Origin: QHBQ01 sp038230695
Lineage (GTDB): Bacteria; Chloroflexota; Chloroflexia; QHBQ01
Direction of reading: 5' to 3'
Length of the DNA: 5,646 nt
Assembly: GCA_038230695.1 (NCBI GenBank)
Contig: JBBRMT010000277.1
Coordinates: forward strand, 1-5,646
In this document: piece after piece, positions 1-5,589 of the stretch
Layout: each line of letters begins with the position of its first letter
Position numbering within the stretch: the stretch's first letter is position 1
Notes under the pieces: model-generated
Databases searched by the model: none
Told to the model about the DNA's origin: nothing
Seen by the model: only the letters and a program-made list of their open reading frames with translations
Translations under genes and position numbers: made by a program

Positions 1-853
1 CGTGGGCATGGTAGCTGCTGCGTACCAGCGGGCCGCTCTCCACGTACTTGAAGCCCATCGCCAGGCCGAGGCGCTTGAGGGTGGCGAACTCGTCGGGATG
101 GTAATACTTCTCCACCGCCATATGCTCCAGCGAGGGGCGCAGATACTGGCCGATGGTCATAATGTCGGTCTGCTGGTCGCGGATGTCGCGCATAGTTTGC
201 AGGATTTCGTCCCAGGTTTCGCCCACGCCGATCATAATGCCGGTCTTGGTCATAATCGCACGGTCGCCCGCCATCTCCTTGGCGAGGCGCAACAGTTCGA
301 GGGTGCGGTCGTATTTGGCCTGGGGGCGCACGGTGCGGTAGAGGCGCGGCACCGTCTCGGTGTTGTGGTTGAGGATGTCCGGCCCCGCATCCATTACCAG
401 CTTGAGCGCGTCGTAGTCGCCCTTGAAGTCGGGGATGAGCAGTTCGATGCTGGTGCCGGGGCATTGTTCGCGGATGAGGCGCACGCACTCGTAGAAGATG
501 GGCGCACCGCCGTCTTTGCGCTCGTCGCGGTTGACCGAGGTGATGACTACGTGCTTCAGCTTGAGCGTCTGCACTGTCTGCAACAGGCGGGCTGGCTCCT
601 CCCAGTCGAGCGGGCCGGGGCGGCCAGTGCCAATCGCACAGAAGGAGCAGGAGCGGGTGCAGACGTTGCCGAGGATGAGGAATGTCGCCGTGCGGTTCTC
701 GAAGCACTCGCCGATGTTGGGGCAGTGCGCCTCCTCGCAGACGGTGTGCAGCTCATTCTCGCGCATCAGGCGCTTGACCTCGCGGTAGTTCTCGCCTACG
801 TTGATCTTAACCTTCAGCCACTCAGGGCGGCGTTCCTTCGGGTCTATTGGCAT
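1..853 (-). CDS. lipA: Lipoyl synthase LipA (3' end cut by window edge)
   Basis: Radical-SAM enzyme that inserts two sulfur atoms into protein-bound octanoyl groups to make lipoyl cofactor for the cytosolic 2-oxoacid dehydrogenases and the glycine cleavage system. All hallmark motifs are visible: the auxiliary [4Fe-4S] cluster cysteines C39, C44 and C50 (CEEAHCPNIGEC, CX4CX5C), the radical-SAM cysteines C65, C69 and C72 (CTRSCSFC, CX3CX2C), TSVNRDERKDGGA at 105-117, and the C-terminal RSSY at 278-281, whose serine ligates the auxiliary cluster in characterised LipA. In-window length is 284 codons; the family is about 290-320 residues, so only a short tail is missing. ATG at 853 is preferred: GGAG lies 8 nt upstream (862-865) and the N-terminus 'RRPEWLKVKI' is family-like. 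The first 32 nt overlap the end of the upstream antitoxin paralogue. I see no strong promoter of its own, so it may depend on read-through from the toxin-antitoxin operon. The conserved motif usually reads SVDRD; here it is SVNRD. Confidence 0.97.
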   Translation of the reverse strand, partial: MPIDPKERRPEWLKVKINVGENYREVKRLMRENELHTVCEEAHCPNIGECFENRTATFLILGNVCTRSCSFCAIGTGRPGPLDWEEPARLLQTVQTLKLKHVVITSVNRDERKDGGAPIFYECVRLIREQCPGTSIELLIPDFKGDYDALKLVMDAGPDILNHNTETVPRLYRTVRPQAKYDRTLELLRLAKEMAGDRAIMTKTGIMIGVGETWDEILQTMRDIRDQQTDIMTIGQYLRPSLEHMAVEKYYHPDEFATLKRLGLAMGFKYVESGPLVRSSYHAH

Positions 854-1187
854 GGTTTAGGCTCCGTTTTGGGTATACAGCTATGGGTAAGTGTTCTAAG
901 CTACTTGTCATTCCTAGCTCTCGCTTAACCTGCTCAAGCGGGATGCCGCCTTCGGCTTTATACTGTGCTTCCACACGGGCCAGGTAAGATAGCAAGCTCT
1001 CGCCCTCTTGGGGGATAATCTCTTCTTCGGCTTCTGTTTGCAGGCTGTAGGTGCTGCTAAGATCCTTATAGGCAATGATCGCGGCGCGAGGTTCACCATG
1101 CAAGGTGAGAATTAGCGGCTCATCACCCACATCCTGAGCGTACTCGGCTAGAGAGCCACCAACCTGCGCCAGTTCTATGGTTTTCAT
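822..1187 (-). CDS. Second Phd/YefM-type antitoxin paralogue with extended C-terminus
   Basis: 121 residues. By eye, residues 1-95 align without gaps to the upstream antitoxin with about 52 identities. Shared blocks include GSLAEY at 11-16, EPxILT, GEPxAAII at about 31-38, GESLLSYL and RVEAxYKxEGGI. The N-terminal half is the Phd/YefM DNA-binding and dimerisation fold; the C-terminal part normally wraps the toxin. The last 26 residues (from about LEHLPIAVY) have no counterpart in the first copy; they run through the lipA ribosome site and 32 nt into lipA. ATG at 1187 is chosen because it aligns with the paralogue start. The frame is open further upstream, but that stretch overlaps the first antitoxin. 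The SD is weak (CGTGA where the first copy has GGTGA). The gap to the first antitoxin's stop is 4 nt. There is no second toxin, so it may be an extra antitoxin, a regulator, or a decaying duplicate. Confidence 0.8.
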   Translation of the reverse strand: MKTIELAQVGGSLAEYAQDVGDEPLILTLHGEPRAAIIAYKDLSSTYSLQTEAEEEIIPQEGESLLSYLARVEAQYKAEGGIPLEQVKRELGMTSSLEHLPIAVYPKRSLNHANRPEGTPP

Positions 1188-1191
1188 AGTT

Positions 1192-1479
1192 TCACGATTG
1201 CAAGCCATAGCGTCGCTCCGCTTCCTCCAGTGAAATCCCGCCTTCCGTTTTGTACCTGGCTTCCACGCGACCAAGGTAGGAAAGCAAGCTCTCGCCATCA
1301 TCTGGCACGAGTATCGGGCTGCGCTTAGTCTGACCTCTTTGCAAGGCTTTAAGATTCTCATAGGTTATGATAGCAGCATAAGGCTCACCTTCACGGGTAA
1401 GTATAATCGGCTCCCGATCTGCATCGGCAACATATTCGGCCAGAGAGCCAGTTGCCTGGTTTATCTCTATTGTTCTCAT
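1192..1479 (-). CDS. Phd/YefM-family antitoxin
   Basis: 95-residue antitoxin of a type II toxin-antitoxin pair. It is expected to bind and neutralise the toxin encoded just upstream and to repress the shared promoter. The N-terminus (MRTIEINQATGSLAEYVADA, then EPIILTREGEPYAAIITYENL) is the classic Phd/YefM pattern: an opening strand, a helix with GxLAEY, then 'xPIxLTRxGxPxAAI'. Residues from about 60 (GESLLSYLGRVEARYK) form a charged helix likely to contact the toxin. Its ATG overlaps the toxin stop as ATGA (1479-1476), which indicates translational coupling, and AAGGTG lies just upstream. Length is usual for the family (about 80-95). Its stop lies inside a 12-nt sequence (1184-1195) that copies the toxin tail/antitoxin start junction, so its C-terminus may have been set by the tandem duplication. 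Confidence 0.9.
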   Translation of the reverse strand: MRTIEINQATGSLAEYVADADREPIILTREGEPYAAIITYENLKALQRGQTKRSPILVPDDGESLLSYLGRVEARYKTEGGISLEEAERRYGLQS

Positions 1480-1769
1480 AGCTTCACCTTCTTCCCCTTG
1501 ATGTAGTAATCGTTATGTTGTTTAGTTGCGATCGCTAGCACGTATACAATGTTACCCTCTACTTTGTAAAGAACTCTATAAGTACCTACCCGTAGCTCCC
1601 AAGGAATGTTCAGTTCATTTTCCTTGAGATGCTTGCGCTTCAACGTATGTTGCATCGGTTCATAGGTTAGATGGGTTCTAATTTCAGCCAGGATGATACG
1701 GCGGTCTCTGGCAGTGAGTCGTTCCAAATCCTCATCAGCGTCAAATGTGATGTCAATAGTGTATGGCAA
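1476..1769 (-). CDS. RelE/ParE-superfamily toxin (type II toxin-antitoxin system)
   Basis: 97-residue basic protein. Members of this superfamily are mostly ribosome-dependent mRNA endonucleases (RelE type) or gyrase poisons (ParE type). Visible pattern: opening strand PYTIDITFDADEDL, a long helix pair (about 11-35), then WELRVGTYRVLYKV at 57-70 and the closing strand VYVLAIATKQHNDYYIKGK at 75-93. The R60, R65, K83, H85 and Y88/Y89 cluster resembles RelE-type catalytic or RNA-contacting residues, so mRNA cleavage is more likely than gyrase poisoning; this is inference. It starts at TTG 1769, with GAGGA about 6 nt upstream and no ATG in frame nearby; a weak start may keep toxin synthesis low. 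Toxin precedes antitoxin, as in higBA-like loci, with an ATGA overlap. The gene is clearly AT-richer than lipA (about 38% GC in 1501-1560), which suggests acquisition. Confidence 0.9.
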   Translation of the reverse strand: MPYTIDITFDADEDLERLTARDRRIILAEIRTHLTYEPMQHTLKRKHLKENELNIPWELRVGTYRVLYKVEGNIVYVLAIATKQHNDYYIKGKKVKL

Positions 1770-1791
1770 GCTAGTCCTCAGAACAGAGCTT

Positions 1792-1817
1792 TGGCTATAG
1801 CCAGCGGCGTGCTAGCA
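1792..1817. promoter_or_regulatory. Palindromic candidate operators for antitoxin autoregulation
   Basis: TGGCTATAGCCA at 1792-1803 is a perfect 12-bp palindrome. TGCTAGCA at 1810-1817 is a perfect 8-bp palindrome. Their centres are 16 bp apart. Both lie between the -10 box and the toxin start, the shorter one at the predicted transcription start. Phd/YefM antitoxins typically bind paired palindromes overlapping their own promoter, so repression by the antitoxin or the toxin-antitoxin complex is a reasonable inference. The two sites do not share a full core, so they may not bind the same protein. Confidence 0.45.
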
Positions 1818-1818
1818 T

Positions 1819-1848
1819 AGTATAACCCCATCAGTAAGCCAGTGTCAA
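1819..1848 (-). promoter_or_regulatory. Sigma70-type promoter of the toxin-antitoxin operon
   Basis: On the minus strand, a perfect TTGACA -35 box (1848-1843) and a TATACT -10 box (1824-1819) are separated by 18 bp (17 bp if the -10 is read as TTATAC). The predicted transcription start is about 1812, giving a leader of roughly 40 nt before the TTG start of the toxin. The -35 lies only about 24 nt past the stop of the lipoprotein gene, with no clear terminator between them, so read-through from upstream is possible. Confidence 0.75.
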
Positions 1849-1871
1849 CCAATCATCCGCTACTAACAGCA

Positions 1872-2510
1872 TCAAGGCCGCAGATAGATGGCAGTGTAGA
1901 TGTGTTCGTCGCCCTTGACCGCCTCACCAACCCCAACGAAGGTGTAGTCCGGGGTCATGATTATGTCGTGATGGGTAGGGCTGTGCATCCAGCCATCAAC
2001 CGTGATACTGGCAGTCTGGTCGGCAGGATAGTTATCCTCAGCGATAATCTCGCCTGCACGGTGATAGCTGATGCCCTGCTGCTTGAGGATATCGAGGAAG
2101 CTCTTGCCGTCGGGGTTGACGTGAGCGAAGTAACCGCGAGTCGCCATATCGGCGCTGCGGGCGCGGGCGATGGCGGTGAGGCGGGGGTCGAGGGAGGTTG
2201 GTTGCAGGCCCGCTGCAGTGCGCTGCTGGTTCAGCAAATCGAACACTGCCTGCTCGGTGGGGTTAAGTGCGGCGGGATTGGGTGGCGGAGTCGGTGAGGT
2301 AACAGGAGATACGGCGCTAGTTGCGGTTACTTGCAACGGTGGCGGAGATATGGGTTGGCTGGGCGGATTAGGGGTGGGCGCGATATTGAACTGTGGTATA
2401 TCGCAACTTGCCAGTAGCAAGCTGAGGGCAACAAACAGGGCAACACCCAGCCCATATGCAATCTGTAGGGGCGAATCGTTGTTCGCCCTGCTGTTGCCCA
2501 TAGGTCTCAT
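1872..2510 (-). CDS. CAP/SCP (YkwD-like) domain lipoprotein
   Basis: 212 residues. Residues 1-35 are a lipoprotein signal peptide: a hydrophobic stretch at about 19-33 ending in the lipobox L33-A-S-C36, so it is likely acylated at C36 and surface-anchored. Residues 37-82 are a Pro/Ser/Thr-rich linker. Residues 84-210 are a CAP domain: LLNQQRTAAGL, LTAIARARSADM, GYFAHVNPDG (H130), AGE (E154), WMHSPTHHDIIM (H180) and FVGVGEA. H130, E154 and H180 are the conserved cavity residues. The usual GENIA motif reads GEIIA. Bacterial CAP proteins have few proven biochemical roles, so none is assigned. ATG 2510 is chosen because AAGGA lies about 6 nt upstream and the ATG overlaps the preceding mini-ORF stop as ATGA. 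An in-frame GTG at 2558 has no SD and is less likely. A palindromic repeat lies within codons 8-16. Confidence 0.9.
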   Translation of the reverse strand: MRPMGNSRANNDSPLQIAYGLGVALFVALSLLLASCDIPQFNIAPTPNPPSQPISPPPLQVTATSAVSPVTSPTPPPNPAALNPTEQAVFDLLNQQRTAAGLQPTSLDPRLTAIARARSADMATRGYFAHVNPDGKSFLDILKQQGISYHRAGEIIAEDNYPADQTASITVDGWMHSPTHHDIIMTPDYTFVGVGEAVKGDEHIYTAIYLRP

Positions 2511-2579
2511 TTCGTTTCCTTCGCTATCGGTAGGGGCGAGCCGTTGTTCGCCCAGCACAAACGTCTCATTTCGCTCCCT
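2465..2579. repeat. Two tandem copies of a GTAGGGGCGA...TTCGCCC palindromic repeat with similar flanks
   Basis: Copy one: 2465-2488, arms GGGCGAA (2469-2475) and TTCGCCC (2482-2488) with a 6-nt loop. Copy two: 2530-2553, arms GGGCGA (2534-2539) and TCGCCC (2548-2553). Each is followed by a near-identical GTCTCATTTCG block (2504-2514 and 2563-2573), so the similarity extends beyond the hairpin and fits a tandem duplication of about 60 nt. The first copy lies inside the lipoprotein coding sequence. The second lies between the two genes and forms the mini-ORF. This looks like a dispersed family of small palindromic repeats; membership cannot be verified here. Confidence 0.75.
2507..2569 (-). other. 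20-codon mini-ORF linking membrane-protein and lipoprotein genes
   Basis: The ATG at 2569 overlaps the membrane-protein stop (ATGA, 2569-2566). The mini-ORF stop overlaps the lipoprotein ATG (ATGA, 2510-2507). GGAG lies 4 nt before its ATG. The peptide contains ANNGSPLPIA, which resembles ANNDSPLQIA in the lipoprotein N-terminus, so the frame appears to be a duplicated copy of the lipoprotein 5' end or of a shared repeat. It probably has no function as a peptide. Its translation could carry terminating ribosomes to the lipoprotein start. It is an open frame with good signals, not a proven gene. Confidence 0.35.
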
Positions 2580-4926
2580 CCGCCGTCAGGGTGATCTTCT
2601 TGAAGCGCAGCGACACCATACGCGGGTCGCTGGGACCGGCAACAGTGGGTGGCTCAGGCGTGTGGAAGACGATATGGTTTATCCCTGCTGGCAGGTTCAG
2701 GGTAACGCTGAAGCGAACGTCAGCAATGCCGATCGGCTGGCTGGTGAGGGTGCGGCCATTAACTGCCACATCGAGGTGGCGGGCCACATCATGGCTGAGG
2801 ACGGTGGTGGTCAGCGTGGCGGTCATCGCTTGCGCGGTCCAGATGCTGAGAGTGGCATTGCCATTCATCCAGCGATAGCTACCTTCCGCAGCCGAGCGTT
2901 CAAGCGAGTACCAGCCAGCGCCGAACTCCATGGCAGGCGGAACCGTAGTGGTGGGCGGGGCAACGGTGTAGATGCTCAGGCTGCCGTCGCGCTGCGGCTG
3001 GGAGGTGGGCCATAGCTGGCTGAGTACATCGTGCATCAGGTTGCGCTCATTGTCGTTCAGGAACGCATCCTCATGCACAATCACGTAACGTATATTATAG
3101 TAACTCAGCGCCGCCTGGCCGGTTGCCGATAGGTTACGCTCGATGATGTCGAACTCGTCGGCGGGTCGCGCATCGGTATAAAGCTGGCGTATCACTGGCG
3201 TGTCGCTGCCGAACGGATAATCGTAGTGGCGCGAGGTGTAGCCGCCGAGCAACTCCTGCTGGTGAGTGGTCTGGTAGTACATATACAAGGGGATTTGCTT
3301 GAGCGGCAGTTCGATGATGGCGTAGCTGCCGGGCGGATCGCTAGCGATGCGGCTGAAGAAGGCGGGCGTGGTAGGCTGCAGCATTGGCTGGCCGCCAGCG
3401 GGGAGGGCTTCCAGCATCATCAGGGCGACGAGGATAAGCGGTAGGGCGGTGCGTAGCGCCCGCTGCCAACCTTTAGTTGCCCGCCAGCGTATCAAATAAT
3501 CCAGGGCAATCGCGGCCAGCAGGCCGAGGCAGAGCATCGCCATGATGGTGTAGCGGTCGGCGATGCGGGCGATGCCGCCAATGAAGGGCAGCTTGTCGAG
3601 CAGCAGGAAGGGCAGCGGGACGGTTGGGCCGTTCGCGCCCAGGTGTACCAACGCTTCAGGACCGCCTGGCTGCAGCTTGAGGTATGGACCAAGCGCGAGG
3701 GCGAGAAAGAGGAGGGCGGACAGGAACAGGAAGAGGGCAAGGCTGCGGCTGCGCCGCTGGCGAATGGCGATAATCAGCCCAACCAGCGCGAGTAGCCCGC
3801 CTACTGCGCCGATGTACCAGCTAGCATCGCCGATCGTCCCGACACCCCAGAGTAGCGATGGGCCGGGGCGGAACAGACTGAGCGGGTCTAGCGCGTTGTA
3901 AACAACGGTGCCGAGCGGCGAGGGTAGCTGCGGTTCGGAGCGCAACTCCTGCACCATGGGCAGCAACTGCCAACTGACCGCCAACGCAAAGCCGCCCACA
4001 GCAATCGCCAGTTGGCGCACGATCAGCAGCCGCACCGTCCGGCCCTGCCGCCAGCGCACAATCAAGGCGTAAAGCCCAATCAACGCGGCGAAGAGGAGCA
4101 GATATAGCGCGTAATACCAGGTTTGCTGCGAGGCCAGCACGATGAAGAACGCAGCGGCGAGGGCTTGGAAGATGGGTGAGGATGTAAGTCGTCGCCAGCG
4201 TTGGTAAGCCGCACCCCCTCCCCAACCCTCCCCTGTTGTAGGGGAGGGCGTAGCTGCCAACTCTACGCCCATCACCGCCCGCAGCAGGAAGAGCGTGGCG
4301 AAGGGGATCCACTCGATGCTCATCAACTCCAACTGGCCGAGGCGGACGAAGCTCGATTCGCCCGCGCTGTAGGCGAAGGCGATACCAGCAGCAATGCAAG
4401 GCAGCAGCGGCGGTTGGCGGTCGGGGTGGATCAGGGTCAGCACGTAGCGGGCCAGCAGGTACGCGCCGAAGCCCGCCATAGTCAGGTTAAAGAGGACGAG
4501 GATGTTAAAGGCGGGGATGAGGCCGAACAGCGCTTGCAAGGGGATGGAGATGAGGCCGCCCAGTTGGTTTAGGGCGTGAAAGCGCAGGCTAACCCCGTCG
4601 GGATAGTAGATATAATTGGTGTGAAAGGGCGAAGTGTGCAACACGGTTAGCGCGTGCTGCACCCACCAGAGGTTCCACAGGTGCGCCCAGATGTCGCCGC
4701 TAGCGCCGTTGCTAACTACGTGGTCGCCAAAGTTCAGCAGCAGCGGCCAGGTGAACAGCACGCTGAGGAGGAGGAAGACTCCTAGAGGAAGGAGGTGAGT
4801 GCTGAGCGCTGAGTGCTGAGTGCTGAGTGCTGAGGCAGGGTTGAGGGTAGGCAACTCGCTGGCAGGCACAGGCGTGGTTTCGCTGCTGGGTGGCGGCTCG
4901 ATAGTATCTGGGTGCGGTAGGCTCAT
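2566..4926 (-). CDS. Large polytopic membrane protein, probable GT-C-type glycosyltransferase-like
   Basis: 786 residues. Residues 1-45 are a Pro/Ser/Thr-rich, presumably cytoplasmic tail. About 11-13 hydrophobic segments follow (roughly 46-66, 123-138, 140-163, 175-190, 205-220, 252-268, 270-290, 302-322, 369-388, 394-414, 460-482, 490-510). Residues 520-786 are probably an extracytoplasmic region. The first outer loop carries SGDIWAHLWNLWW at 76-88 (acidic D78) and HTNYIYYPDGVSLRFH at 102-117; an acidic residue in this loop is typical of GT-C transferases using polyprenyl-phosphate sugars. The tail has IELPLKQIPLYMYYQ at 538-552, and about 668-782 looks like a beta-sandwich (GWYSLE, SYRWMNGNA, LPAGINHI). 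I cannot name the family; a PTPS-related membrane protein is an alternative. ATG 4926 is chosen because a strong promoter lies immediately upstream; an in-frame GTG at 5040 would lie upstream of that promoter. Two repeat-derived segments (about 32-43 and 226-240) interrupt it. Confidence 0.85.
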   Translation of the reverse strand: MSLPHPDTIEPPPSSETTPVPASELPTLNPASALSTQHSALSTHLLPLGVFLLLSVLFTWPLLLNFGDHVVSNGASGDIWAHLWNLWWVQHALTVLHTSPFHTNYIYYPDGVSLRFHALNQLGGLISIPLQALFGLIPAFNILVLFNLTMAGFGAYLLARYVLTLIHPDRQPPLLPCIAAGIAFAYSAGESSFVRLGQLELMSIEWIPFATLFLLRAVMGVELAATPSPTTGEGWGGGAAYQRWRRLTSSPIFQALAAAFFIVLASQQTWYYALYLLLFAALIGLYALIVRWRQGRTVRLLIVRQLAIAVGGFALAVSWQLLPMVQELRSEPQLPSPLGTVVYNALDPLSLFRPGPSLLWGVGTIGDASWYIGAVGGLLALVGLIIAIRQRRSRSLALFLFLSALLFLALALGPYLKLQPGGPEALVHLGANGPTVPLPFLLLDKLPFIGGIARIADRYTIMAMLCLGLLAAIALDYLIRWRATKGWQRALRTALPLILVALMMLEALPAGGQPMLQPTTPAFFSRIASDPPGSYAIIELPLKQIPLYMYYQTTHQQELLGGYTSRHYDYPFGSDTPVIRQLYTDARPADEFDIIERNLSATGQAALSYYNIRYVIVHEDAFLNDNERNLMHDVLSQLWPTSQPQRDGSLSIYTVAPPTTTVPPAMEFGAGWYSLERSAAEGSYRWMNGNATLSIWTAQAMTATLTTTVLSHDVARHLDVAVNGRTLTSQPIGIADVRFSVTLNLPAGINHIVFHTPEPPTVAGPSDPRMVSLRFKKITLTAEGAK
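4216..4248. repeat. CCCTCCCC...GGGGAGGG palindromic repeat, in frame inside the membrane protein
   Basis: A perfect 8-bp inverted repeat, CCCTCCCC (4226-4233) and GGGGAGGG (4241-4248), with a 7-nt loop, preceded by another CCCTCCCC (4216-4223). It encodes the low-complexity segment PSPTTGEGWGGGAA at about residues 227-240, in a loop between membrane segments. It looks like an inserted small dispersed palindrome that kept the frame open. Confidence 0.75.
4801..4835. repeat. Heptanucleotide tandem repeat GCTGAGT inside coding sequence
   Basis: Five head-to-tail 7-mers: GCTGAGC, three GCTGAGT, and GCTGAGG, with a sixth degenerate unit (GGTGAGT) at 4794-4800. On the coding strand it encodes the Ser/Ala/Leu/Thr/His-rich stretch SALSTQHSALSTH at about residues 33-44 of the membrane protein. 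Because seven is not a multiple of three, gain or loss of one unit shifts the reading frame. Similar heptamer arrays are known as short tandemly repeated sequences in cyanobacteria. Confidence 0.85.
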
Positions 4927-4932
4927 GCTGGG

Positions 4933-4961
4933 ATTATAGCATAGGGGCGGGATGTTGCCAA
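4933..4961 (-). promoter_or_regulatory. Near-consensus promoter predicting a leaderless mRNA
   Basis: On the minus strand: -35 TTGGCA (4961-4956), a 17-bp spacer, and -10 TATAAT (4938-4933) preceded by TGC, forming an extended -10. Only six bases (CCCAGC) separate the -10 from the ATG at 4926, so the expected transcription start is the A of the start codon. There is no Shine-Dalgarno sequence in those six bases. It drives the membrane protein and, by overlap, the lipoprotein. Confidence 0.75.
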
Positions 4962-5128
4962 AGGAGCCGCAGGCCGAGGTTGCAGAATTGCTATATGAGG
5001 AGGTGTAGCGGCGTATGGCATACGCCCACTTGCCTAACACATAGCTCAGACAATTGCAAATGCTACCTACTAAATGAACAGTTCGTTTGTCCAGCTTTGA
5101 GGATGCAGGCTACAAATATGGTTTCTTG

Positions 5129-5566
5129 TTAGCCGATTAGCTGGCGTAGCTCCTCAATCACCTCTGAATTGCCGTCATGCTCAATGATTTTAATCAGCTC
5201 ATGTGCCGCTTCGTGACCAACTGGGAGCAGTGTACGGCTAATCTGCACTGAGTAGAGCGATAGGATCTTGCCAACTTTTGACCATGGTATTGGATGGTTT
5301 AGCTCTTTGCCGACAGGCACGAGTGTTATTCCTGCATCACCATCTTCCTCATGGAGTTCCCTGGATATACGAGCGGCAGCGATGATGCCTTCTTTGGCCT
5401 GGTAGCCAAACACGATATCGCCAACTCGTGCATCCTTAAAGCTTTTGTAAGGCGTGCCAGGTGTATAAAGCGTATAGCTATCCTTAAACATATTATCCCA
5501 TCGCCATCCTTCGGGGTAGCCAGGTATATAGGTCTTTTTGTTGGCAACTGCAAGCCAGAAGTTCAT
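5129..5566 (-). CDS. Probable EVE/PUA-like domain protein
   Basis: 145 residues, soluble, with no signal peptide. The pattern (MNFWLAVANKKTY at the N-terminus, W21/W23, then RVGDIVFGYQAKEGIIAAARIS at 47-68 and HPIPWSKVG at 91-99) resembles the EVE/PUA-like fold, which binds modified bases in DNA or RNA and often occurs as a stand-alone domain or in restriction and defence proteins. The aromatic residues W4, W21, W23 and Y55 could line a base pocket; this is inference. The start at 5566 is strongly supported by AGGAGGT six bases upstream. The tail from about 117 is a charged helix. It is AT-richer (about 43% GC in 5461-5520) than the neighbouring membrane-protein gene, suggesting separate origin. 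It is probably monocistronic, since the next gene has its own promoter. Family assignment is moderate; the existence of the gene is firm. Confidence 0.7.
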   Translation of the reverse strand: MNFWLAVANKKTYIPGYPEGWRWDNMFKDSYTLYTPGTPYKSFKDARVGDIVFGYQAKEGIIAAARISRELHEEDGDAGITLVPVGKELNHPIPWSKVGKILSLYSVQISRTLLPVGHEAAHELIKIIEHDGNSEVIEELRQLIG

Positions 5567-5589
5567 ATCACGACCTCCTCTTAACGATG

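Noticed and set aside
871..905. lipA-specific promoter with a TATACC -10
   Set aside because: The -10 matches only four of six positions and the best -35 (TTAGAA, 16-bp spacing) three of six. Too weak to annotate, though not excluded.
2..928. Long open frame on the plus strand
   Set aside because: It is antisense to lipA, whose motifs are complete on the minus strand. High GC in codon position three creates the shadow frame.
2511..2558. Lipoprotein start at GTG 2558
   Set aside because: No SD there; the ATG at 2510 has AAGGA and an ATGA overlap, and gives a normal-length signal peptide.
1842..3015. Plus-strand frames opposite the lipoprotein and the membrane-protein tail
   Set aside because: No recognisable domains or start signals; the minus strand carries a clear CAP domain and lipobox.
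4794..4835. Possible CRISPR-like array
   Set aside because: Seven-base units without spacers; a simple tandem repeat.
4927..5040. N-terminal extension of the membrane protein to a GTG at 5040
   Set aside because: It would cover the strong promoter, and the extra residues are not membrane-protein-like.
5072..5088. Imperfect 17-bp inverted repeat around GAACAGTTC as a LexA-type box or terminator
   Set aside because: The GAAC and GTTC halves are one base apart rather than four, and the stem is AT-rich with no T-run, so neither a LexA site nor a terminator is supported.
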